Shown piece after piece: positions 57,291 to 64,000 of a DNA stretch of 64,000 nucleotides (positions are counted from its first letter, which is position 1; each line of letters opens with the position of its first letter). Below the pieces are notes generated by a model. It was given only the letters and a program-made list of their open reading frames with translations. It ran no database searches and had not been told where the DNA came from. Source of the stretch: Capitulum mitella (lineage: Eukaryota > Arthropoda > Thecostraca > Pollicipedomorpha > Pollicipedidae). The translations under genes and the position numbers were made by a program. The stretch lies in the NCBI GenBank assembly GCA_030062745.1, contig CP099846.1, positions 1,302,001 to 1,366,000 on the forward strand, in the 5' to 3' direction.

Positions 57291-58961
57291 TGACACAGCC
57301 GGCAGTTGAAATCTTTACAGAACATGCGCAAAGAACTGGTTTTTTTACCATCGCCGAAAATCCGCCGCGGGAGCGTCAAAACACCCGCCCCGTCGGTCGG
57401 GGGGGGGGGGGTTAATGAGTTAAACCAACCATTCTGCAAAGTCTCTTTCACGTGAACTAAGTATCCATAACGAGTTGTATTAGTTTGTAACGCAAATAAT
57501 ATGTGAAAACGTTAGTGTGCAACTTATTGCAAACAAAACACAACTCATCGTGGGGCGGACTGGCAGTCGAGTTGTTTTTCTAGTTCGATAGGTAGACAAG
57601 CTGCAACAACGTTTTTATCAGATTATGTGGCTACCAAGGCAAAATTCTAAGCCATAACAAAAAATTAAACAGATTTGCATGAAGATTTTGCGTTATTGTT
57701 TTTATTAACTTTGTTTCTATGACACAGTAAAGGCTCGACAAAGCCCACCATCTTTCAGTGGGTAAGCAGTGTTTACATTGCCTACCTGGAAGGCTGGCTC
57801 TTGGCCAGGAGGCCTCTGAGGCTGACGTCTGTACAGAAAGACAGACGCCTCTGACGGCTCTGCAGAGGCAGGGGCCGCTTTCTGCGCAGTGGTCAGACTT
57901 CGCTGTTCTCTGCAGATTTTTCGTAGGCTACATGTGATCTACTTTTGGCTGGCAAAGAAGTACTTTAAAGTACGTTGTCTATCAAACCGTGGCATCCATT
58001 ATCGTGCGGACACATGTTGTGGCAGGTACGGGGCCCGTCTGGCGGTTTGGTGCGGGTCTCGGTCGGTTTAGTGGATTCTGACGGGATCGGAAGGTGCGTG
58101 CGACGCTCGAAGGCCAATGTCACAGCCAGTGGACGGATTCAGGGGTGGATTTGGCAGGTTGCTGCTGCAGGCTGTGGGCCCGTTTCTTCGCTGTATGGAG
58201 AGCGGAAACGATGGTGGCTGCGATGAGAATGGCTAAGGTGTTGGATTTGTCTACCGGGTTTATTCCAGTAATAAATGGGATGTAGTTTTGGCCGGTCAAA
58301 TTCCATGGCCATTCGTAAAGGCGTCAAGCAGCCTTACGAGAACAAAAGGCACTGGATTGGGGTCGTCGAGGACGTGAGATTCTGCTTCCGTTCACGGGTG
58401 AATGCCAGACTTCAAAGAACAAAAAATAACATTCCCCAGAGTTCACATCGATGCAATCGTGTGAAAGCGTCGTCGTGGGTTTCAGTTCGTGGTAAACGCA
58501 CCGGAGGTATTCCTTTGTAACGCCTCGGGACGGCGCTGATGGTCCCTCTGTCATCTATCCCTGTATCGTCCCTCTGTCCCTCTGTCCCACATCGTCCAGC
58601 GCATATTGCATGAAGAGGCATCATACCGTTTAGTTTGCTGCCGTCTGCCCTGGATGGTGCAGGTCCGCTTGGCGACAGCGGCGTGCTTAAGCGGCGTGCT
58701 TAAGTGGCGAAAAGCCTTATCGCTCATTTAATGAGTCGGAAAGACAATGGGCTGATGTGCTGTAAATCATTGGCTGTTCAGAGCCTGTGCCGCCTCGGTG
58801 GCAGGGTGTGCAGCGGAGTGACGAGGTCTCCAGCGCCATGAGCAGCAGGGTGCGGCGAGAGGCACTGCCGGGACGGGTACGCTCTGGGGTGACATGTATG
58901 CGACGGGCAGGACTGGGGTCGTGTTGTATGGACGCTCACGGAGCCCGGCGTCGGTCCCCGA

Positions 58962-58970
58962 TATATATAG
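58962..58970 (+). promoter_or_regulatory. TATA-like box upstream of the 59.4-kb exon
   Basis: TATATATAG stands alone in GC-rich DNA about 405 bp before the ATG at 59,377. A start site about 30 bp downstream would give a GC-rich 5' leader of roughly 385 nt. No other strong core-promoter element was recognised. Confidence 0.4.
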
Positions 58971-59376
58971 ATTCGCCCGGAAAAAATGTCCCACTCCGCC
59001 GAGGAAAAGTTACGAGTCGGATGGCGTCCTGCACGCGAGTAATTGCGTCGGCGGCCGGTGCGTGGGCTCGCCGGTAGCCGGGCCGATACGATCGCGGAGC
59101 GGCGGCTCGTGCCGTACCGGGGCGGACGGTAGCGCGACACCGGCGGCAACAGATCGGCATCATCCGCAAATACGGCAGCGGCCGGCGCGGCGGTCCCGCC
59201 CGCCGGCAGCGCCATCTGCGAGCGGCGCCGTCCGCGGCCGGCGGAGCGGCGGCCGTTCAGTCCGGCGCGCTCCGCCGCCCGCGTCACAGCGCCGCCGCCC
59301 CCGCCGCCAGCGTCACCACCGCCGCCGCCGTATGGGGCACGGCGCCCCGGTCGGCCGTCTCTGAACCGGGCCCACC

Positions 59377-60529
59377 ATGCTCGGCGCCTTCGAGAGCTCG
59401 CTGCGGCGCGGCGAGCGCGCGCGAGGCAGCTGCCGGGGCCGCGGCCGCACCGCCTCGCCGCGGCCCGGCCCGCCGCCGCCGCGGCCGCCCGACGTCGGCG
59501 CCGACGCCGGCGCCAAGACGCCGGGCCCGGGCGGCTCGCCGACGCCGTCCGTGGCGTCGACGCGTCCCGGCAGTGGCCTGTCGGACCGGCAGCCGGCCGG
59601 CTCCGTCTGCTCGGCCAGCTCCGTCAGCTCCGTCACCAACCGGCTCTACCACTCGTCGACGCTGGCGTCGGCGGCCAAGGCGCGGCCGGGCGCGGCCGAC
59701 CGCTCCGCCGAGCGGCCGCCGCGCCGCGAGAACCTCGTCGAGCTCGCCTCCAAGGTGGTCAAGACGTCCGACTTCCAGGAGGGCAAGCGCGTCTCGCAGC
59801 TCATCACGCTGGAGATCAGCGACGAGGACGAGCGCGGCGACGGGTTCGTGATGAGGCGGCGCCGCTCGCTGCCGAACATCGCGCAGGCCGAGCCGGCCGC
59901 CGCCGCCACGCCGCGCTCGGGCCGGCGCCGCGCCACGGCCGGCGCCCGGCCGCGCGCCGCCGAGCCGGCCGCCGGCGAGCCGCCGCTCTACGGCAGCCTG
60001 GAGCGGCGCCGCGCCGCCCGCTGGGACGGCTACCAGCGCCGGCTGGGCAGCGACGGCAGCTCGGGCAGCTCGTCGCCGGCCCGCTCCGACGCCTCGTCGC
60101 CGCCCGGCTCGCCGGCGCCGCCGCCGGCCGGCCGCTGCCGCGCCAAGTGCCACAGCCAGCCGCGCCCGGAGCGCGACAAGACGCCGCCGCCGTTCGAGCT
60201 GACCCTCCGCCGCAGCGTCTCCGTGCCGGCCAAAGCGCCGGCCAGGGCTGCCGGGCCGGCGCCGGCCGCCAAGCGGGCGCTGACCAAGAGCCAGAGCGCC
60301 GGCGACGGCTCGGCGCGCGCCGGCTCGCTGCCGCTGAGCCGCACGTCCAGCGACTCGCGCGTGGAGCAGCTGCTGCCGCGAATCTCGCGGCCAGCGCCCG
60401 CCGGCCCTCGCCGAGCTGCACCGCGGCCTCGTCTACTTCCCGGCGCGCAGCATCAAGAAACAGAACGGCAAGAGCTTCAAGGACCTGACGCGCATCCTGG
60501 AGGAGCAGCACGGCGACCCGCCGGACACG
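59377..60529 (+). CDS. Putative first exon coding a Ser/Pro/Arg-rich N-terminus, with a frame break near 60.39 kb
   Basis: The ATG lies in a strong context (CCCACCATGC) after an in-frame TGA at 59,362-59,364, so it is a true start if transcribed. Residues 1-335 are mostly disordered, with short conserved-looking islands: NRLYHSSTLAS (89-99), RRENLVELASKVVKTSDF (116-133), QLITLEISDEDERGDGF (141-157) then RRRRSLPNI (160-168), and LRRSVSVP (277-284), a classical 14-3-3-type RSxSxP site. After about residue 335 the coding-like signal shifts by one frame: from 60,395 the third frame reads an ordered segment (LAELHRGLVYFPARS ... LTRILEEQ) up to Thr and a GTAGGT donor at 60,530, phase 0. The shift implies a one-base insertion, an assembly error, or an unseen mini-intron ending at CCAG (60,394). 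It may be an alternative first exon of the myosin gene or another gene's start; I do not recognise the protein. Confidence 0.6.
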
Positions 60530-63500
60530 GTAGGTGGCTGCGCGGGGCGCGTGCAGCCGCGTCGGATCAGGTCCCGCCGGCCGCCCGCCGGCCCGGCCGG
60601 CTGGTTTTTATTCGGCGACACTCGCTTGGTGGGCTATTACATGTCGCGCCAGGTGCGATCGACCAATCACCGGTGCCCTAATGTGGCGCTGATCGATGTC
60701 AGGCGGGGCGCAGCGTTTGCTGTGACTCGTTCGGCTCGCGCTCGACTCGGCCAGCTCGTGCTCGGCAGGACCGGTGGGCGCCGGCCGCGCCTCGCCGTCG
60801 CCATCGCCGCGGCCGATTATTCCGATCGGGGCTGTAACCGCTGGTGGCGGTCGAATCAGCATGCAGATGCGCGCCGGAGCGCCGGCGGCCAGCGCTGACC
60901 CCGGCGACCTGGCCCCGGGGCAGGGCCGGCCCCGGAAGAGGCGCCGCCGGCCGCCGGCCGCCCGCCGCCCGCCGCTCGGCTAATGCCCTAGTCGGCGGCC
61001 ACAGGCGGCAGGCGTTCGGCGCCAATCGGCGCTCGCTGTGGTCACCGCTAGAATTGCCGGCCGTTTTTCTGATGAGCAGAAAATCGACTCTATTATGGAG
61101 CGCCGGCCGGCCGCTCTGGAGTGGCCATCAATCCTCAGATTGGATTTGATCTTTCAATAGGCCGGTCCCGGCCCCCGGACATTGAATGTCGAATAAACAA
61201 ATCACTCACCTAGAAACGCCTGCCCGGACTACTTGAAATGCCCATGGTCCGCTTATGATGTATGCCGCCCGCTGGAGAATGCACGTACTCACGCGCGCTC
61301 GCTCGCACGCACGCACGCTGGCAGACGCGCACGCACGCGGACGCGGGCCGTGCGCGGCGCGGCCGGGCAGAGGCGCTCCTCGCTCGAGCCCTGGTGCGGT
61401 GTGTTGACAGCGCCGGCCGGGAGATCTCCGTCAGGGTCGGCAGGGCGTGTCGGCTGTGTTGACCTCGGTCGGCCGGCCGATTCTGAGCGCGGCACCTCGG
61501 CCGACAGCGGACGCCGGTCTGGCTCTGTCGGGAACGGCTCGAGCTGAGCGGGCCGCCGCGGCCGTCTGAACCCGCTCCGCCCTCTGCTGTGTGGTCTGAG
61601 TTGCGCGTTTGTGAAATTGTCCGAGCTGTAGAAGCTCCTCATTTGTCAGAGTTGCCGATTGATTGGTAGAGACCTTTAAAGTTTGTCCTTTCGGATTTCG
61701 TTGTTTTTCCTTCCTGTGCCGCTTTGTTAACAGTTTCAGTCAAGCTTGATGATTGTTTTTGTGTAAGACACAACTCATCAGCGGTCGAACACTTGCTAAG
61801 GCCTGTGCTCATTTTGTTACCGCAGAAAACCGCGCGTGACGCGGCTTCCAAAACACGCGTGGGCGCGCCCGTGTCGGTGCCGAGCCGTGCCTTCAGTCGG
61901 CGGCCGGTTGCGTCAGTTGTTTTGAGACGTTCGCTGTAGGCCGCGCCACGCCGCGACGACAAAGGCAAACCATCCGCGGGCCGCCGACGCAGCCCCGGAC
62001 CTCCTGCGCTGGCCCCGAGCCGGGCGGCGCCCCCAGGTGGTGCCTATCGGCTTGGTCCCTGGATTCAGCCCCGGTGATCTGTTCACCGGTCTGCTCCTGT
62101 AGGTTAGGTCGGCTGGGATCGGCCGATGTCCCTGAGGATTGTGATCGGGATCAGCGTGTTCAGCCGACATTCCTGGTGAGCCGTGACGAAGGTCGGGTCG
62201 GCCGGCACCCCTCTGAGCTTAGTCAGGAGTGTGGTCAGAGTCAGGTCGTCCCGGGTCGGTTGACCTCTGAGCCGCGGTCGGGGCCTGGTCAGCCACGGGC
62301 CTCCGAGCCTGGTGACGGCTGTCTGGTGGCGCTGGATCGGGCCGGGTCAGCGGGTCGTGAGCGCAGCGGGCCGGGCTGCGGCGGCGGTCGGCCGTCGGTC
62401 CGTTATCGCGGCCGACTGCCTACTCAGCCGGCCCGCCGCCTGGCCGCGCCGATACCGGCTCCGTTTGCCCGGCTCACGCCACGGCTCGGCTTGGCGTCGT
62501 GCCCCCGGTGCCGGCTCAAGGTCGGACGTCGGTCGTTTGTTGTGTCCAGCGGCTCCTGGAGCGTATCACAGGGGATATCACTGGACGCCGGGCGTCTGGA
62601 CCTGCAGGCGCCATGACGCGCTCGCTGAGCGTGTTGGGTGCCACTCTGCGTGCCCGAGGGGTGTGGGCGGTCGGCACACTCTGTCATTGACTCATGCCAG
62701 ACTGAATGACTCTCCCAGACCGTCTCCCACTCTTGGGGACCTCTGGTCAGTCTCGGGTGTCCGTGGCGGGCTGTCGGAGCTCCTCCGATGTCCGTCTCGG
62801 GCTTTTGGAACTCCTCTGCAGTCCGTGCCGGGCGGTTGGACCGCCGCCGCTGTCCGTCTCGGCCTAGGCCGCGTGACCTCTCCCAGGCGGCCGGGCTGAC
62901 CCGATGGGAGAGCGGCGCTGCGGCCGGCCGGGCCGCGGCGGCCCGACCGTGGGCGGTCCGGGACGGTGTCGACACGGCGCCGCCGTACGGGGCCGGCCGG
63001 CCGCGGTCGTGCCCGGCCGACCGGCAGCGCCGCTCAAAGGGCGCCGCAATGGCACAAACCGGCCATTGTGCCGCGCCGACCGACCGTTCTTTGTTGCGCT
63101 GTGTCGGAGATCGCAGGGCTCCGAACGGGTTCGGTCAACAGGATGCCCCGGTTACGTGCCGGCAGGCTCGCTGCTGACGCGGCCTCGCGCCAGCACAGCG
63201 ACGCCGTATGGCGATTCTGTACTCGGTTCGAACCAAGCAAAAGAGCCTTTGACGTGATTTGCAGGGATCGCGAGACTGCGACGACGCACGTGCCGCTGTT
63301 GCTGGGAGACTTGGTCGGCGCAGAAGAACGCAACACTCGGCTGGCCAGCTCCCAGAAACTGCGTTTTCTCCCGGAGACGAAGTCCTGGAATGGAGCGCGG
63401 TTAACGTGATGAAAAATTAATGACCACCGATGTGTCAGGGTTCGGCTGACAGGGACAGACGGAGCGTGCTGCGAGGGCTCGTGCCGCGCTGTCAGCTTCT

Positions 63501-64000
63501 GTTTTATGAGTTCATTACCGTCTGCGACCCGGCCTCACGCCCAGGTGGCTGGGCCCCAGACGTCGGCAACAAACTGTGAGAATGCGGTCTCCATGGGAGG
63601 ATATGCTAACGAGCTGTTGATGGGATCTTTTTCGTGCTGGACTGACTCTTCATTGGTCGGGGAGCACATCAGAGTTGTGGCTTAATGACGACACTGAGTG
63701 GTGAAGAAAATATTATTATGACTAGCAGCTATGTTTACCACTGGAAGCAAACGATTAGGAACTTTCAGATCATAACACCGGGAATGCTCCCAGTCTCTTG
63801 TTCAGCTCTTGCTGCTGCTCTCGTCCGGTGAGTTAGCCGCTTGCAGGGCCGTGTCGAGTCTGAAGAATGGTCCGGCCCCGCGCCCTGCTGACCCGGTGTA
63901 ATCCTGAGGCGGCAGCGTTTCGCCGCAGCTGCGCTGGGCGCTGACGCCGCTGACGGCGGCCGCCCGGGCCGGAGCCGCGTCCAAGGCCGGCCGACGGCGG
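60530..64000 (+). other. Probable intron, no further exon recognised
   Basis: GC-rich sequence with long low-complexity frames on both strands and no recognised domain. Near 62,190-62,340 and 62,690-62,870 there are loosely periodic blocks (GTCCGTCTCGGGCTTTTGG-like, roughly 35-40 bp) that look like a worn minisatellite. The last 700 bases hold nothing I can support. Confidence 0.5.
61296..61345. repeat. (CGCA)n/(GCAC)n-type microsatellite
   Basis: Interrupted GCGC, TCGC and CGCACGCA units in a short run. Confidence 0.75.

Larger units (their letters stand above)
46624..58940 (+). other. Myo18 intron sequence downstream of the second exon
   Basis: At least 12 kb without a recognisable exon. 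GC-rich parts (46.6-50.1, 51.0-51.4, 52.3-53.6 and 53.9-55.1 kb) produce many long overlapping frames, including a 423-codon minus-strand one at 54,166-55,437. Their Ala/Arg/Gly/Pro content and repeat-driven periodicity argue against coding. The AT-richer parts at 50.2-50.9 and 55.4-57.8 kb hold no recognised gene. Repeats and elements are listed separately. Confidence 0.6.

Noticed and set aside
59377..60529. Assigning the exon firmly to Myo18
   Set aside because: Position, strand and phase fit, but the residues match no myosin region I know and no junction is visible, so it stays unassigned.

Overview
The window is a stretch of animal nuclear DNA, most likely from an invertebrate. It has exons separated by kilobase introns, canonical GT/AG splice sites, decayed DNA transposons, tRNA-derived SINEs, a Penelope-type remnant and many microsatellites and minisatellites. 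No bacterial operon, rRNA or CRISPR is present. The very CpG-rich, GGCC-rich exons and introns would suit a crustacean such as a barnacle, but that is a guess. Only 'protostome-like metazoan' is reasonably supported.

Layout. From 1 to about 37.2 kb the DNA is moderately AT-rich, intergenic (or far-upstream intronic), and filled with repeats. These are a decayed invertebrate ORF family head-to-head with a Penelope GIY-YIG fragment (0.7-1.9 kb); a SINE (3.5 kb); a 2-kb non-autonomous hAT-like element with an internal degenerate minisatellite (4.59-6.59 kb) and a truncated inverted copy of it (30.97-32.18 kb); a TTAA-flanked element (7.7-9.0 kb) with an inverted shorter copy (34.9-35.6 kb) and a fragment (10.2 kb); two GC-rich minisatellites (13.2-14.0 kb); a pogo/Tigger-like transposon with both ends and a dead transposase (18.88-22.43 kb); and a second SINE (28.9-29.2 kb).

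From 37,253 to 39,083 lies a 1.83-kb block with no CpG at all. It ends 12 bases inside the first recognised coding exon.

From 39 kb to the end the DNA is mostly very GC- and CpG-rich. It holds the 5' part of one recognisable gene on the + strand, an unconventional myosin XVIII (Myo18/MYO18A-like). Exon A (39,097-40,083) encodes the lysine-rich N-terminus and most of a PDZ domain. Exon B (46,480-46,623) finishes the PDZ edge and continues in phase 0. The motor domain is not in the window. At 59,377-60,529 there is a separate first exon with a TATA-like box, a strong Kozak ATG and an upstream in-frame stop. It codes for a Ser/Pro/Arg-rich N-terminus and ends at a phase-0 donor, so it could be an alternative Myo18 start or the start of another gene. 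Its reading frame is broken near 60.39 kb. The introns carry minisatellites (48.1 and 55.1 kb), a 107-bp tandem duplication (54.1 kb), paired CRE-like sites (45.87 kb) and a possible hAT-like insertion (55.39-56.25 kb).

All calls come from reading the sequence and from remembered family features. No database search was run.
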